DNA of 64,000 nucleotides, taken from contig NZ_CP015596.1 of assembly GCF_001644575.1 (NCBI RefSeq), positions 2,480,001 to 2,544,000 of the forward strand, given 5' to 3'. Positions 11,965 to 21,868 of this stretch are shown piece after piece. Within the stretch, counting starts at the first letter, position 1. Every line of letters starts with the position of its first letter. The notes beneath the pieces are model-generated. The model was given only the letters and a program-made list of their open reading frames with translations. It had not been told where the DNA came from and did not search any database. The DNA is from Mycobacterium adipatum (GTDB taxonomy: Bacteria > Actinomycetota > Actinomycetes > Mycobacteriales > Mycobacteriaceae). A program made the translations under genes and the position numbers.

Positions 11965-14900
11965 GTGTCCGGAACCGCCGAGCAGTTGCACATGAGTCAG
12001 GACGCGATGACGCGGCTGACTTACGCCTACGTCGAGACCCACCACGGTCCGCACGGTGGCGCACCGGCGCCCGATAGCGCGGTCACCGCGCCGATCGAGC
12101 GTGGCCCCGCGACGAAGGTGACACCGGAGCTGCTGGCCGCCCACACCGCGGTCGGTCACCGTCGGCTGCCGGGGGAAACCCTGGTGGCGGTGTATCCGGC
12201 GGACGAGCCGGGCGGCTTCGGCCCGGCCATCCAGGTCGTCACCGACTACAGCGCGATGCTGATGGATTCGGTGACCGTTCTGCTGCACCGTCTCGGTGTC
12301 GGCTACGCGTGGGTGATGAATCCGGTGCTGCGGGCACGGCGGGGTTCCGACGGTGAGCTGCTGGCACTCGCGCCGGCCTCGGATCCGGACGCCCCCGACG
12401 GGTTCGACGAGATGTGGATCCACGTCCGGCTGTCCTCGACCGCCGATCCCGCGGCGGTGACCGAGATGGTGGAGCTGTTGCCCTCGGTGCTGGCCGACGC
12501 CCGCCAGGTCGCCGCCGATTCGGCGGCGCTGAACGCGACGCTCATCGGGTTGGCCAACGCGCTGGACTCCGATCACGCCGGGCACTTCGCGGGCCCGGAC
12601 CGCCGCGATGTGGCCGCGCTGCTGCATTGGCTCGGTGACGGGCATTTCGTGCTGCTGGGTTACCAGCGGTGCGCGGTGCACAACGGCCAGGCCACCGTCG
12701 ACGCGGCCAGCAGGCTGGGTGTTCTCAAATTGCGCACCGATGTGCTGCCGCAGCTGACCGAGGCCGAGGATCTGCTGGTGCTCGCGCAGGCCACCATGCC
12801 CAGCTTCCTTCGCTACGGCGCCTACCCCTACATCGTCGTGGTTCGAGAGAACCCGGCCGGCCCGGCGTCCAACCAGGCCATCGAACACCGCTTCGTCGGA
12901 CTGTTCACGGTGGCCGCGATGAATGCCAACGTGCTGGAGATCCCGCTGATCTCGCGACGGGTGGACGAGACGCTGGCGCAGTCGCATTCCGATCCCAGCC
13001 ATCCCGGGCAGTTGATGCTCGATGTCATCCAGACCATCCCGCGCTCCGAGTTGTTCGCGCTGCACACCCCGGATCTGCTCGAGATGGCAAGAGCGGTAGT
13101 TGATCTGGGCTCGCTGCGCCGCACTCTGCTGTTCCTGCGCGCCGACCAGCTGGGCCACTTCGTCTCGGCGCTGGTGTACCTGCCACGTGACCGCTACACC
13201 ACCGCGGTCCGGTTGGCGATACAGGACATCCTGGTCCGCGAGCTGGGCGGAGTCAGCATCGATTACGCCGCCAGGGTGAGTGAATCACCTTGGGCGGTGG
13301 TGCATTTCACGGTCAAAATGCCCGACGGGTCGCAGCGGTCGGATGTCGACACCTCGTCGGACAACGAGGTCAGGATCCAGCACCTGCTCACCGAGGCCGC
13401 CCGGACCTGGGCGGACCGCTTGATCGGCTCGGTCAAGACCGAGTCGATCAGCCTGGCCGATGCCGAGTACTACGCCGGCGCGTTCCCCGAGATCTACAAG
13501 CAGGCCTTCGACCCGCAGGCGGCCATCAAAGACATCGCGATCATCGAAGAGCTGCAGGACAACTCGGTCCAACTGGTGTTTCGCGACGGCGGCGCTGAGC
13601 GCGTCGACCTGCTGACCTGGTATTTGGGCGGCCGGTCGGCTTCGCTGTCCGAACTCCTCCCGATGTTGCAGTGCATGGGTGTGGTGGTGCTCGAAGAGCG
13701 ACCGTTCAGCGTCACCCGACCAGACGGTCTGGTGGTGTGGATCTATCAGTTCATGGTGTCCCCGCACCCGTCCATCCCCGCCATCTCCGACGCCGATATC
13801 GATGACGTGGCCAAGCGGTTCGCCGATACGGTGACCGCGATCTGGCACGGCCGGGCCGAGATCGACCATTTCAACGAACTGGTGTTGCGCGCCGGGCTGA
13901 CCTGGCAGCAGGTCACCATCCTGCGCGGTTACGCAAAGTACCTGCGCCAAGCCGGATTTCCGTACAGCCAGGCCTTTGTCGAGGGCGTGCTCAACGGTAA
14001 TCCCGGGACCGCGCGGTCCTTGGTGCAGCTGTTCGAGGCGCTGTTCACCCCGGAGGCCGACGTCGTCGACGCCGGCCGGAAGCTCGACGCCCAGGCTGCT
14101 GCCGCCGCCGTCGCCGCCGATATCGACGCCTTGGTCAGCCTGGACACCGATCGGGTGCTGCGGGCCTTCGCCGGGCTGATCCAGGCGACCCTGCGCACCA
14201 ACTATTTCGTGGACAGCCCGGACTCGGCACGCGCCCAGAATGTGTTGTCCTACAAGCTCAATCCGGGGCTCATCGACGAACTGCCGTTGCCGCGGCCGCG
14301 ATTCGAGATCTTCGTGTACTCACCCCGCGTCGAGGGTGTGCACCTGCGATTCGGGTTCGTCGCCCGCGGTGGTCTGCGCTGGTCGGACCGCCGTGAGGAC
14401 TTCCGCACCGAGATCCTGGGCCTGGTCAAGGCGCAGGCCGTGAAGAACGCCGTGATCGTCCCGGTCGGCGCGAAGGGTGGCTTCGTGGTCAAGTCACCGC
14501 CGATGCCCACCGGTGACGCCGCGGCCGACCGCGACGCCACCCGCGCCGAAGGCGTGGCCTGCTATCGGCTGTTCATCTCCGGGCTGCTCGACCTGACCGA
14601 CAATGTCGACAAGTCCAGCGGGGCGGTGGTGACTCCCGCGCGCGTCGTGCGTCGTGACGGGGACGACGCCTACCTGGTGGTGGCCGCCGACAAGGGCACC
14701 GCCACCTTCTCCGATATCGCCAACGACGTGGCCCAGTCCTACGGTTTCTGGCTGGGAGACGCCTTCGCCTCCGGCGGGTCGGTGGGATATGACCACAAGG
14801 CCATGGGCATCACCGCCAAGGGTGCCTGGGAATCGGTGAAACGGCATTTCCGCGAGATCGGGGTCGACACCCAGTCCCAGGACTTCACCGTTGTCGGTGT

Positions 14901-16812
14901 CGGCGATATGAGCGGCGACGTGTTCGGCAACGGCATGCTGCTGTCCCCGCACATCCGGCTGATCGCGGCCTTCGACCACCGCGACATCTTCCTGGACCCC
15001 AACCCGGATGCCGCGACGTCCTTCGCCGAACGTGAACGCATGTTCGCCCTGCCGCGATCCAGTTGGGCCGACTATGACCGCGCCCTGATCAGCGAGGGCG
15101 GCGGCGTCTACAGCCGGCAGCAGAAATCGATCCCGATCAGCCCACAGGTGCGCCACGCCCTGGGCCTGCCCGACGGTGTCGAGGAGATGACCCCGCCCGC
15201 GCTGATGAAGGCGGTGCTGCTGGCCCCGGTCGACCTGTTCTGGAACGGCGGTATCGGGACCTACGTGAAGGCCGAGACCGAGGCGGACGCCGATGTCGGC
15301 GACCGCGCCAATGACGCCATCCGGGTCAACGGAAACCAGTTGCGGGTCAAGGTGATCGGTGAGGGCGGCAACCTCGGCATCACCCAGCGCGGCCGCATCG
15401 AATTCGACCTGTCCGGCGGCCGGATCAACACCGACGCGCTGGACAACTCCGCGGGTGTGGACTGTTCCGACCACGAGGTCAACATCAAGATCCTGATCGA
15501 CTCGCTGGTGACGGCGGGCAAGGTGAGTGCCGACGAGCGGACCCCGCTGCTGATGTCGATGACCGATGACGTGGGCCGGCTGGTGCTCGCCGACAACATC
15601 GACCAGAACGACCTGATGGGGACCAGCCGCGCCAACGCACCCAGCCTGCTGCAGGTGCACTCCCGCCAGATCAAGGAGTTCGTCACCGAGCGGGGGCTCA
15701 ATCGCGAGCTGGAGGCGCTGCCGTCGGAGAAGGAGATCCTGCGCCGCCACGAGCTCGGGATCGGTTTGACCTCACCGGAACTGGCGACGCTGATGGCCCA
15801 CGTCAAGTTGGCGCTCAAGGACGAACTGCTGCGCACCGACCTGCCCGACCAGGAGGTGTTCGCGGCGCGCCTGCCGCAGTATTTCCCGATCCAGCTGCGG
15901 GACCGGTTCACCGCCGAGATCCGATCCCATCAGCTGCGGCGCGAGATCGCCACCACGATGCTGGTCAACGACCTGGTGGACACCAGCGGCATCACCTATG
16001 CCTACCGGATGACCGAGGACACCGGAGTCGGCCCGGTCGACGCGGTGCGCAGCTATGTCGCCACCGACGCCATCTTCGGCATCGGGGAGATCTGGGAGGG
16101 CATCAAGGCTGCCGGACGATCCGGGATTCCGTGCGCGGTGACCGATCGGATGACGTTGGATCTGCGCCGGGTCATCGACCGGGCCGGTCGCTGGCTGATC
16201 AATTACCGCCCGCAGCCGCTGGCGGTCGGCGCCGAGATCAACCGGTTCGCGGAGAAGGTCGCCCTGCTGTCGCCGCAGATGTCGAAGTGGCTGCGTGGTG
16301 ACGACAAGGCGATCGTGGCCAAGGAGTCCGGCGAGTTCGAAGCCCAGGGTGTGCCCAAGGAATTGGCTTACACCGTGGCCACCGGTCTCTACCGTTACAG
16401 CCTGCTCGACGTCATCGACATCGCCGATATCGCCGACCGGGACGCCGCCGAGGTCGCCGATGCGTACTTCGCGTTGATGGACCATCTCGGTATCGATGGT
16501 CTGCTCACCGCGATCTCGCAGCTGGATCGCGATGACCGGTGGCATTCGTTGGCACGCTTGGCGATCCGCGACGACATCTACGGTTCGCTGCGAGCGTTGT
16601 GCTTCGACGTGCTCGCCGTGGGCGAGCCGGACGAGACCGGCGAGCAGAAGATCGAGGAGTGGGAGCTGACCAACAGTTCCCGCGTCGACCGTGCACAACG
16701 GACGTTGAACGAGATTCACACCGAGGGGCAGCGGGACCTCGCGACACTGTCGGTCGCGGCCCGCCAGATCCGCAGCATGACGCGAACGACAGGAACGGGA
16801 ACAAGTGGCTGA
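11965..16812 (+). CDS. gdh: NAD-specific glutamate dehydrogenase, 180-kDa type
   Basis: At 1615 residues this is the large L_180 class of NAD-GDH (Rv2476c family), which converts glutamate to 2-oxoglutarate plus ammonium. The catalytic dehydrogenase domain lies in the second half and contains [15 protein letters not shown] followed by the Lys-bearing [18 protein letters not shown] stretch. The long N-terminal region carries the ACT-like regulatory modules of the family, and the C-terminal domain is helical. In mycobacteria this enzyme is inhibited by GarA, which is controlled by PknG and PknB phosphorylation. The GTG start has a poor site; an ATG ten codons in (11992) is possible. Its 3' end overlaps the thioesterase gene by 8 bases. 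Confidence 0.95.
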   Translation: MSGTAEQLHMSQDAMTRLTYAYVETHHGPHGGAPAPDSAVTAPIERGPATKVTPELLAAHTAVGHRRLPGETLVAVYPADEPGGFGPAIQVVTDYSAMLMDSVTVLLHRLGVGYAWVMNPVLRARRGSDGELLALAPASDPDAPDGFDEMWIHVRLSSTADPAAVTEMVELLPSVLADARQVAADSAALNATLIGLANALDSDHAGHFAGPDRRDVAALLHWLGDGHFVLLGYQRCAVHNGQATVDAASRLGVLKLRTDVLPQLTEAEDLLVLAQATMPSFLRYGAYPYIVVVRENPAGPASNQAIEHRFVGLFTVAAMNANVLEIPLISRRVDETLAQSHSDPSHPGQLMLDVIQTIPRSELFALHTPDLLEMARAVVDLGSLRRTLLFLRADQLGHFVSALVYLPRDRYTTAVRLAIQDILVRELGGVSIDYAARVSESPWAVVHFTVKMPDGSQRSDVDTSSDNEVRIQHLLTEAARTWADRLIGSVKTESISLADAEYYAGAFPEIYKQAFDPQAAIKDIAIIEELQDNSVQLVFRDGGAERVDLLTWYLGGRSASLSELLPMLQCMGVVVLEERPFSVTRPDGLVVWIYQFMVSPHPSIPAISDADIDDVAKRFADTVTAIWHGRAEIDHFNELVLRAGLTWQQVTILRGYAKYLRQAGFPYSQAFVEGVLNGNPGTARSLVQLFEALFTPEADVVDAGRKLDAQAAAAAVAADIDALVSLDTDRVLRAFAGLIQATLRTNYFVDSPDSARAQNVLSYKLNPGLIDELPLPRPRFEIFVYSPRVEGVHLRFGFVARGGLRWSDRREDFRTEILGLVKAQAVKNAVIVPVGAKGGFVVKSPPMPTGDAAADRDATRAEGVACYRLFISGLLDLTDNVDKSSGAVVTPARVVRRDGDDAYLVVAADKGTATFSDIANDVAQSYGFWLGDAFASGGSVGYDHKAMGITAKGAWESVKRHFREIGVDTQSQDFTVVGVGDMSGDVFGNGMLLSPHIRLIAAFDHRDIFLDPNPDAATSFAERERMFALPRSSWADYDRALISEGGGVYSRQQKSIPISPQVRHALGLPDGVEEMTPPALMKAVLLAPVDLFWNGGIGTYVKAETEADADVGDRANDAIRVNGNQLRVKVIGEGGNLGITQRGRIEFDLSGGRINTDALDNSAGVDCSDHEVNIKILIDSLVTAGKVSADERTPLLMSMTDDVGRLVLADNIDQNDLMGTSRANAPSLLQVHSRQIKEFVTERGLNRELEALPSEKEILRRHELGIGLTSPELATLMAHVKLALKDELLRTDLPDQEVFAARLPQYFPIQLRDRFTAEIRSHQLRREIATTMLVNDLVDTSGITYAYRMTEDTGVGPVDAVRSYVATDAIFGIGEIWEGIKAAGRSGIPCAVTDRMTLDLRRVIDRAGRWLINYRPQPLAVGAEINRFAEKVALLSPQMSKWLRGDDKAIVAKESGEFEAQGVPKELAYTVATGLYRYSLLDVIDIADIADRDAAEVADAYFALMDHLGIDGLLTAISQLDRDDRWHSLARLAIRDDIYGSLRALCFDVLAVGEPDETGEQKIEEWELTNSSRVDRAQRTLNEIHTEGQRDLATLSVAARQIRSMTRTTGTGTSG

Positions 16813-17218
16813 GCGTTTCACCACACCGGTGCCGGTGCGCTGGTCGGATATCGACATGTACCAGCACGTCAATCACGCCACCATGGTCACGATTCTCGAA
16901 GAGGCGCGGGTGCCGTTTCTGCACGAGCCGTTCGTGAACGACATCGACACGATCGGCCTGCTGATCGCCGAAGTCAACGTCAAGTACAAGGGGCAGGTGC
17001 GGTTGATGGATTCGCCGCTGCAGGTGACCATCTGGGTGAGCCGGCTGCGGACGGTGGACTTCAACCTCGGCTACGAGGTGCGGTCGGTGCACGCCGACCC
17101 GGACTCCAAGCCGGCGGTCATCGGGGAGACGCAGCTGGTGGCGTTCAACATTGCCGAGCAGAAGCTGGTGCGGCTGCTGCCGCATCACCGCGAGTATCTC
17201 CAGCGCTTCCAGCGGTGA
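16805..17218 (+). CDS. acyl-CoA thioesterase, 4HBT hotdog fold
   Basis: This 137-residue single-domain hotdog protein corresponds to Rv2475c. The signature [12 protein letters not shown] holds the catalytic Asp candidates D15 and D17 and the H21-V-N23 turn that starts the central helix. Members hydrolyse acyl-CoA or acyl-carrier-protein thioesters in the cytosol. The substrate is unknown. The GTG start lies inside the end of gdh, so translation is likely coupled. It in turn overlaps the next gene as GTGA, giving a gdh - thioesterase - unknown gene chain. Confidence 0.85.
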   Translation: MAERFTTPVPVRWSDIDMYQHVNHATMVTILEEARVPFLHEPFVNDIDTIGLLIAEVNVKYKGQVRLMDSPLQVTIWVSRLRTVDFNLGYEVRSVHADPDSKPAVIGETQLVAFNIAEQKLVRLLPHHREYLQRFQR

Positions 17219-17877
17219 GCAGTCCCGAACGCGGCCTGTGGCTCGATGACGCAGCGCACCGAAAGGACTTGTCCACCTTTGTCGATCGGGCCCTGCGGCT
17301 CGACGACGCTGCGGTGATCCGGTTCCGTGAACGCCCGGGCGCCGGGCAGCTGGTCGCCTGGGTGGCCACCGGTTTCGACGTGCTGGCCAGCCGGGTGGTG
17401 GCCGGACGGATGCGACCGGCCGATCTGTCGGTGGGTGCGGACAGTCTCGTGGGTGCCCTGTCCGCTATGGACGAATCCGGTTTCGTGGAGCCGGGTTTCG
17501 CGATGGACTCGGCGTGGCGGGGTGTGTTGCCGCCCGATACCGGGTTTGCCCACCTCGACGATGTGCCGGCCTGGGCGATCCTGGAATTGGTGGAGCGGGG
17601 GACCGCGCTGGCGCGCGAACACGGCAGCGCGCACGGGCCGCCGGCGTCGCTGCTGGATCAGGAGGTGCTCGCGGTGAGCGCGGGCGAGACCAGTGTGGGC
17701 ATCCCGATGCGCTGTGTGTTCGCGTTGACGGCGATGGGTTTCCTGCCGCAGGACGCCGACGCGCTGTCCTCGGACGAGATCGTGCGGGTGCGGGTGCACC
17801 CGGCGTGGTTGCGGGTCGACGCGCGGTTCGGCACGGTGTACCGGCGCCTGGGGGACCCGGCGATGGTCCTACGCTGA
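17215..17877 (+). CDS. conserved mycobacterial protein of unknown function
   Basis: This 220-residue soluble protein matches the position of Rv2474c. I recognise no catalytic motif. The sequence is rich in Leu, Val and Asp, has no signal peptide or membrane helix, and includes a VWRGVLPPD-like Pro stretch in the middle and a C-terminal VRVHPAWLRVDARFGTVYRR strand region. It starts at a GTG overlapping the thioesterase stop (GTGA) and is probably made from the gdh transcript. Its 3' end overlaps the convergent alpha-glucosidase gene by 9 bp. A structural role near central nitrogen metabolism would be guesswork. Confidence 0.75.
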   Translation: MSSPERGLWLDDAAHRKDLSTFVDRALRLDDAAVIRFRERPGAGQLVAWVATGFDVLASRVVAGRMRPADLSVGADSLVGALSAMDESGFVEPGFAMDSAWRGVLPPDTGFAHLDDVPAWAILELVERGTALAREHGSAHGPPASLLDQEVLAVSAGETSVGIPMRCVFALTAMGFLPQDADALSSDEIVRVRVHPAWLRVDARFGTVYRRLGDPAMVLR

Positions 17878-19428
17878 CACCAACCAAGCCGCGGTATCGG
17901 GCGGCAACAGCCCGTCTTTCAGCGGCCCACTGGTCAGCAGCACCTCGCCGGCCGGAAGCGTGACGGGCACGGCACCCGCGTTGAACGCACACACCAATCC
18001 ACCCGGCCGCCGGAACGTCGAGTCGCCCAGCCATTCGACGGTGTCGCCGGCGAATTCGGCACGCCCGGTGCGTAACGCGATGGCCCGCCGGTAGAGCGTC
18101 AGCGTCGAATCGGGGTCGTCCCGCTGGGCCTCGACGGTCAGCGCCTTCCAGTCCGCGGGTATCGGCAACCAGGTGTCCGGTGTCGAGGAGAACCCGAATG
18201 GCGGCGCAGATCCGCTCCACGGCAAGGGAACCCGGCACCCGTCGCGGCCACGCTCGGCCCGCCCAGAGCGCTCCCAGACCGGATCCTGCAGCACGTCGTC
18301 GGGCAGCTCGACATTGGGCAGCCCCAGTTCGGCTCCGTTGTAGATGAACACGGTGCCCGGCAGGGCCAGTTTGACCAGTGCCATCGCGCGCGCCCGCCGC
18401 AGCCCGGCGGCACCGTTGCCGTACCGGCTGACCTCGCGCGGCACATCGTGGTTCGACAGCGTCCAGGTCGGTGCCGCGCCGGCGAGCGCCGCCGCATCGA
18501 GCGAGTTGTCGATGGCCGCCCGGATGCCGGCGGCGTCGTAGTCGGTCTGCACCAAGTGGAAGTTGAAGCCCAGGTGCAGTTCGTCGGGGCGCAGATATTT
18601 GGCGAACTGTTCGTTGCCGTGCACCCAGATCTCGCCGACGGTGACAGCGTCCGGGTAGTCGTCGAGCACGGTGCGGATGAACCGGTGGATGTCGTGCACG
18701 GCGTCGTTGTCGAAGCGTGGGTCATCGGCCTTGTTGCGCAGCAGCTCGTTCTCGGTCAGATCCATATCCGGCAGCGTCGCCGGTTTGGCCATCCCGTGCG
18801 CGACATCGATGCGGAACCCGTCCACCCCGCGGTCCAGCCAGAACCGCAGCGTCTTCTCGATATCGTCGAAGACCTCGGGGTGCTCCCAGTTCAGGTCGGG
18901 CTGGGCGGCGTCGAACAGGTGCAGGTACCACTGCCCGTCGGGCACCCGGGTCCAGGCCGGCCCGCCAAAGATCGACACCCAGTTGTTCGGGGGCTCCGAA
19001 CCGTCCGGGCCGCCGCCATCCCGGAAGATGAACCGGTCCCGGTGCGTCGGGTCGGCGAGCGCCGCCACGAACCAGGGGTGCGCGCTGCTGACATGGTTGG
19101 GAACCAGGTCCATGGTGACCCGGATGCCGCGCGCGTGCGCGGCCGCGAGCAGTCGGTCCAGCGCCGCGAGATCACCGAACAGGGGATCGATATCGCGGGG
19201 ATCGGAGACGTCGTAGCCGTGGTCGGCCATCGGTGACACCATGACCGGGTTGAGCCACAACGCCTGGACCCCGAGGTCGCTCAGATGGTCCAGCCGCTCG
19301 GTGATGCCGTCCAGGTCGCCGACGCCGTCGCCGTTGCTGTCGGCGAACGAGCGGGGATAGACCTGATAGAACACCGCCCGCGACCACCACTGGGGGCGAG
19401 CGGAGCGACCGGGGATGGGCGGCGCCAT
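17869..19428 (-). CDS. aglA: alpha-glucosidase, glycoside hydrolase family 13
   Basis: This 519-residue GH13 enzyme corresponds to AglA (Rv2471). It hydrolyses terminal alpha-glucosidic bonds in the cytosol. The TIM-barrel opening is WWSRAVFYQVYPRSFADS. The catalytic set is nucleophile D208 in GFRIDVA, acid/base E266 in VGEIW, and transition-state stabiliser D328 in LSNHDVPR. DLVPNH (108-112) is conserved region I. The C-terminal 80 residues form the usual beta domain. The ATG overlaps the glbO stop as ATGA, so glbO and aglA form a coupled pair. Oligo-1,6-glucosidase or trehalulose-type specificity cannot be told apart by eye. Confidence 0.92.
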   Translation of the reverse strand: MAPPIPGRSARPQWWSRAVFYQVYPRSFADSNGDGVGDLDGITERLDHLSDLGVQALWLNPVMVSPMADHGYDVSDPRDIDPLFGDLAALDRLLAAAHARGIRVTMDLVPNHVSSAHPWFVAALADPTHRDRFIFRDGGGPDGSEPPNNWVSIFGGPAWTRVPDGQWYLHLFDAAQPDLNWEHPEVFDDIEKTLRFWLDRGVDGFRIDVAHGMAKPATLPDMDLTENELLRNKADDPRFDNDAVHDIHRFIRTVLDDYPDAVTVGEIWVHGNEQFAKYLRPDELHLGFNFHLVQTDYDAAGIRAAIDNSLDAAALAGAAPTWTLSNHDVPREVSRYGNGAAGLRRARAMALVKLALPGTVFIYNGAELGLPNVELPDDVLQDPVWERSGRAERGRDGCRVPLPWSGSAPPFGFSSTPDTWLPIPADWKALTVEAQRDDPDSTLTLYRRAIALRTGRAEFAGDTVEWLGDSTFRRPGGLVCAFNAGAVPVTLPAGEVLLTSGPLKDGLLPPDTAAWLVSA

Positions 19429-19832
19429 CAGAACGCCGAGTTCACCATCGAATCGGCAGCCATCTGCAGATAGTCCAGCAGCGCCCGGCGGTGCGCGTCG
19501 TCGAGGGTGTCCGAGTCGATGGACGCGACCGCGGTGTGCATGCAGCGCAACCAGGCGTCCCGCTCCAGGTAGCCGATCCGAAACGGTGCGTGGCGCATCC
19601 GCAGCCGCGGGTGTCCGCGCTGGTCGGAGTAGGTGCGCGGGCCACCCCAGTACTGCTCCAGGAACAACCGGAGCCGCTCCTCGGCGCCGTCGATATCGTC
19701 CTCGGGGTACAGCGGCAGCAGGATCTCGTCCTCGCGCACCAGCTCGTAGAACCGCGCCACGATCGCGGCGAACGTGGCGTGGCCTCCGACTTCGTCATAG
19801 AACGAGCGTTGCGGCTGGGTCACCGCACCCAT
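19428..19832 (-). CDS. glbO: truncated haemoglobin trHbO (group II)
   Basis: This 134-residue globin matches M. tuberculosis trHbO almost residue for residue with an offset of six. The distal B10 Tyr is Y29, CD1 Tyr is Y42, proximal F8 His is H81 and G8 Trp is W94. The conserved stretch [20 protein letters not shown] is the family signature. The protein binds O2 and is linked to respiration and peroxide or NO handling. The reading frame stays open far upstream to 20108, but that part has no globin character. I start at ATG 19832; GTG at 19823 is a good alternative. The gene is coupled to aglA and divergent from the HNH gene. Confidence 0.9.
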   Translation of the reverse strand: MGAVTQPQRSFYDEVGGHATFAAIVARFYELVREDEILLPLYPEDDIDGAEERLRLFLEQYWGGPRTYSDQRGHPRLRMRHAPFRIGYLERDAWLRCMHTAVASIDSDTLDDAHRRALLDYLQMAADSMVNSAF

Positions 19833-20002
19833 TGTTCCCGATCGGCTGTGATGCCGACCGGGTGGGATGCCCCCGGATCCGGCGACGATTAGCGCAGCTA
19901 ACAGCAGTTTCACCGGAAGTTCACCGGACTGACCAGCGAACACCCACGAAATTGTCGTGCGAGCGACCCCAAATCGTGGTGGACTGTCTTTCCGGAGGAC
20001 GA

Positions 20003-20647
20003 ATGTCGCAGCGCAAAAAGAGCCCTGCCCGACGACAGGGCTACCGATTCCCCACGGCCGTGGCCGATTCTGCCGGCGCGCACTGCTCACAAGTCGCCGA
20101 GGTTCCACCCGCCGCCCACCAGGGTTCGGTCTGGGGGCGGCGCCGGGTGCTGTTGCTCAATTCCACCTACGAACCGCTCACCGCGCTGCCGATGCGCCGG
20201 GCTGTCATCATGCTGATGTGCGGTAAGGCCGACGTCGTGCATGACGACCCGTCCGGGCCGGTCATCCATTCGGCGCACCGCACCATCGTGGTGCCCTCGG
20301 TGATCCGGTTGCGCACCTTCGTCCGGGTGCCGTATCGCGCCCGCATCCCGATGACCCGCGCCGCCCTCATGCACCGCGACCGGTTCCGCTGCGCGTACTG
20401 CGGGCAGAAGGCCGACACCGTGGACCATGTGGTGCCGCGCAGTCGCGGTGGTGAGCACTCCTGGGAGAACTGCGTCGCGGCGTGCTCGTCGTGCAACCAC
20501 CGCAAGGCCGACCGGACGCTGGCCGAGCTCGGCTGGTCGCTGCACGCGGTACCGATGCCGCCCAAGGGACAGCACTGGCGGCTGTTGTCGTCGGTGAAGG
20601 AATTGGACCCGGCGTGGGTCAGATATCTGGGCGAGGGCGCGGCGTGA
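20003..20647 (+). CDS. HNH endonuclease family protein
   Basis: This 214-residue protein matches Rv2469c. A C-terminal HNH module carries [20 protein letters not shown] and the second zinc pair CSSC, with the H of [10 protein letters not shown] as the metal-binding catalytic His. The N-terminal half ([20 protein letters not shown]) is the domain found in the widespread stand-alone HNH proteins of actinobacteria. These are predicted nucleases of unknown physiological target. The start ATG has an excellent GGAGGA site 4 bases upstream; the longer open frame starting at 19415 runs antisense through glbO and is rejected. Confidence 0.85.
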   Translation: MSQRKKSPARRQGYRFPTAVADSAGAHCSQVAEVPPAAHQGSVWGRRRVLLLNSTYEPLTALPMRRAVIMLMCGKADVVHDDPSGPVIHSAHRTIVVPSVIRLRTFVRVPYRARIPMTRAALMHRDRFRCAYCGQKADTVDHVVPRSRGGEHSWENCVAACSSCNHRKADRTLAELGWSLHAVPMPPKGQHWRLLSSVKELDPAWVRYLGEGAA

Positions 20648-20672
20648 TCTGCGCTGCGATACGGTTTGCATC

Positions 20673-20912
20673 GTGAGTACAGCACTTGCCCATGCCCTGA
20701 TGGGTGGGGTCCCGATCGTCGTATTCCTGGTCTTGGCCGCGTTGGCCTACCGGCACAAGGGACCGCACCCGGAGTCATACAAGCTCGGCACCGAGTGGAC
20801 CCACGATCCGATCCTGTGGGCTGCCGACGAGCCGGCCGACCATGGCCACGGCGGCCATGGCGGCCACGGCGATCACGTGACGGTGGGAGGTGGCGCAAGT
20901 GGCAAGTGGTAG
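20673..20912 (+). CDS. small membrane protein with a His/Gly-rich tail
   Basis: This 79-residue protein starts at GTG 20673. It has one N-terminal membrane helix (about residues 10-27, [16 protein letters not shown]), then a short cytosolic or periplasmic stretch with WTHDPILW, and a tail [13 protein letters not shown] that could bind metal. The His-Gly tail is written by a GGCCAYGGC tandem repeat around 20842-20872. Homologues of this size occur beside the DUF5130 gene in other mycobacteria as far as I recall. Its 3' end overlaps the next gene, so the two are probably made together. Function unknown. Confidence 0.7.
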   Translation: MSTALAHALMGGVPIVVFLVLAALAYRHKGPHPESYKLGTEWTHDPILWAADEPADHGHGGHGGHGDHVTVGGGASGKW

Positions 20913-21381
20913 CCATACCAACGAGATCGCCAGGACGACGACCGACGTCGACCTGCCCTACGGTTACGCGCTGACCTCCAGCGGCCGGATCTCGGGTGTC
21001 ACCGAGCCCGGCGAGCTGTCGGTGCACTACCCGTTCTCGGTCAAGGACCTGGTCGCCCTCGACAATGCGCTGAAGTTCGGTTCGCGCTATGCGAAGGCCC
21101 GGTTCGCGGTGTACATCGGCGATCTCGGTGCCGACACCGCGGCCACCGCCCGCGAGATCCTGGCCAAGGTCCCGACCCCGGACAATGCCGTGCTGTTCGC
21201 GATCTCGCCGAACCAGAAGGCCATCGAGGTCGTCTACGGCGCCGAGGTGAAGGGCCGCGGTATCGAGACCGCCGCACCGCTGGGCATCTCGGCCGCACTG
21301 GGCTCGCTGCGCGATGGCAACCTGATCGACGCTCTGGTCAGCGCCGTCAACGTCACCTCCGCGGCAGTCTCGCCGCACTGA
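20899..21381 (+). CDS. DUF5130 family protein
   Basis: This 160-residue protein corresponds to Rv2468c and the DUF5130 family, which resembles TPM-type domains. The conserved core [20 protein letters not shown] is followed by AVYIGDLG and a C-terminal Ala-rich helix. No signal peptide is visible. Two GTG starts are possible. The one at 20890 overlaps the GGTGGGAGG ribosome site, so I prefer GTG 20899, which is eight bases from it. It overlaps the upstream small membrane gene by 14 bases. The product may act with that membrane protein; its activity is unknown. Confidence 0.75.
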   Translation: MASGSHTNEIARTTTDVDLPYGYALTSSGRISGVTEPGELSVHYPFSVKDLVALDNALKFGSRYAKARFAVYIGDLGADTAATAREILAKVPTPDNAVLFAISPNQKAIEVVYGAEVKGRGIETAAPLGISAALGSLRDGNLIDALVSAVNVTSAAVSPH

Positions 21382-21396
21382 CAGCTGTGCATATCG

Positions 21397-21425
21397 GCCC
21401 CGGTACCGCGCGTCGGTACCGGGGC
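21397..21425. terminator. bidirectional hairpin between convergent genes
   Basis: A perfect 11-bp stem, GCCCCGGTACC with GGTACCGGGGC, closes a 7-base loop. It lies 16 bp after the DUF5130 stop and 9 bp from the convergent HNH gene. There is no clear U tract, as is common in mycobacteria. Confidence 0.7.
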
Positions 21426-21433
21426 TGATTGCG

Positions 21434-21784
21434 TCAGAGGGCAGGAAGCGTCATCGCCGCGCGGATCTCCACGTACCGCATCAGGAATGTCCGCTCGTCG
21501 AGCCGCTTGCGTCGCATCCAGTGCGTGACTTCCTCATTGCACTTGCTGGCGTTGCAGGCCGCGCACGCGGGCACCACATTCTCCACCGTGTACCGGCCGC
21601 CGCGGGAGATCGCCATGACGCAGTCGCGCTGCATGGGCTTGTCGGTCACCCCGCAGTAGGCGCAGCCGCCCCAGGCCTCCCGGATCGCAGCCCACTGCGC
21701 GTCGGTGAGGTCGTTGACGACGGCCTTGACCCGGCGGGTGCGCCGCCGGGCGGCGCGGGCTCTGCGCGAGTTGTTGACGGCCAC
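21434..21784 (-). CDS. small HNH endonuclease
   Basis: This 116-residue basic protein has a compact HNH zinc module: WGGCAYCG, then the central CVMAISRGGRYTVENVVPAC and CAACNASK. The usual His of the first HNH position is not obvious; the motif reads RDCVMAIS where DHVIPLS is typical, so nuclease activity may be altered. The N-terminus is Arg/Ala-rich and likely binds DNA or RNA. It lies downstream of pepN on the same strand with an 84-bp gap. It is not a paralogue in sequence of the larger HNH protein 1.5 kb away beyond the shared module. Confidence 0.75.
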   Translation of the reverse strand: MAVNNSRRARAARRRTRRVKAVVNDLTDAQWAAIREAWGGCAYCGVTDKPMQRDCVMAISRGGRYTVENVVPACAACNASKCNEEVTHWMRRKRLDERTFLMRYVEIRAAMTLPAL

Positions 21785-21868
21785 CGGGAAATCATGCGCG
21801 GCGAGCGTGCGATAACTCGGGTGCGCGAGCGGCGTGTCGGGGAGCCGACACGCACGCTCGCGGTCCGG

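Noticed and set aside
20842..20872. GGCCAYGGC tandem repeat as a regulatory repeat
   Set aside because: It is explained by the coding of the His/Gly tail of the small membrane protein.
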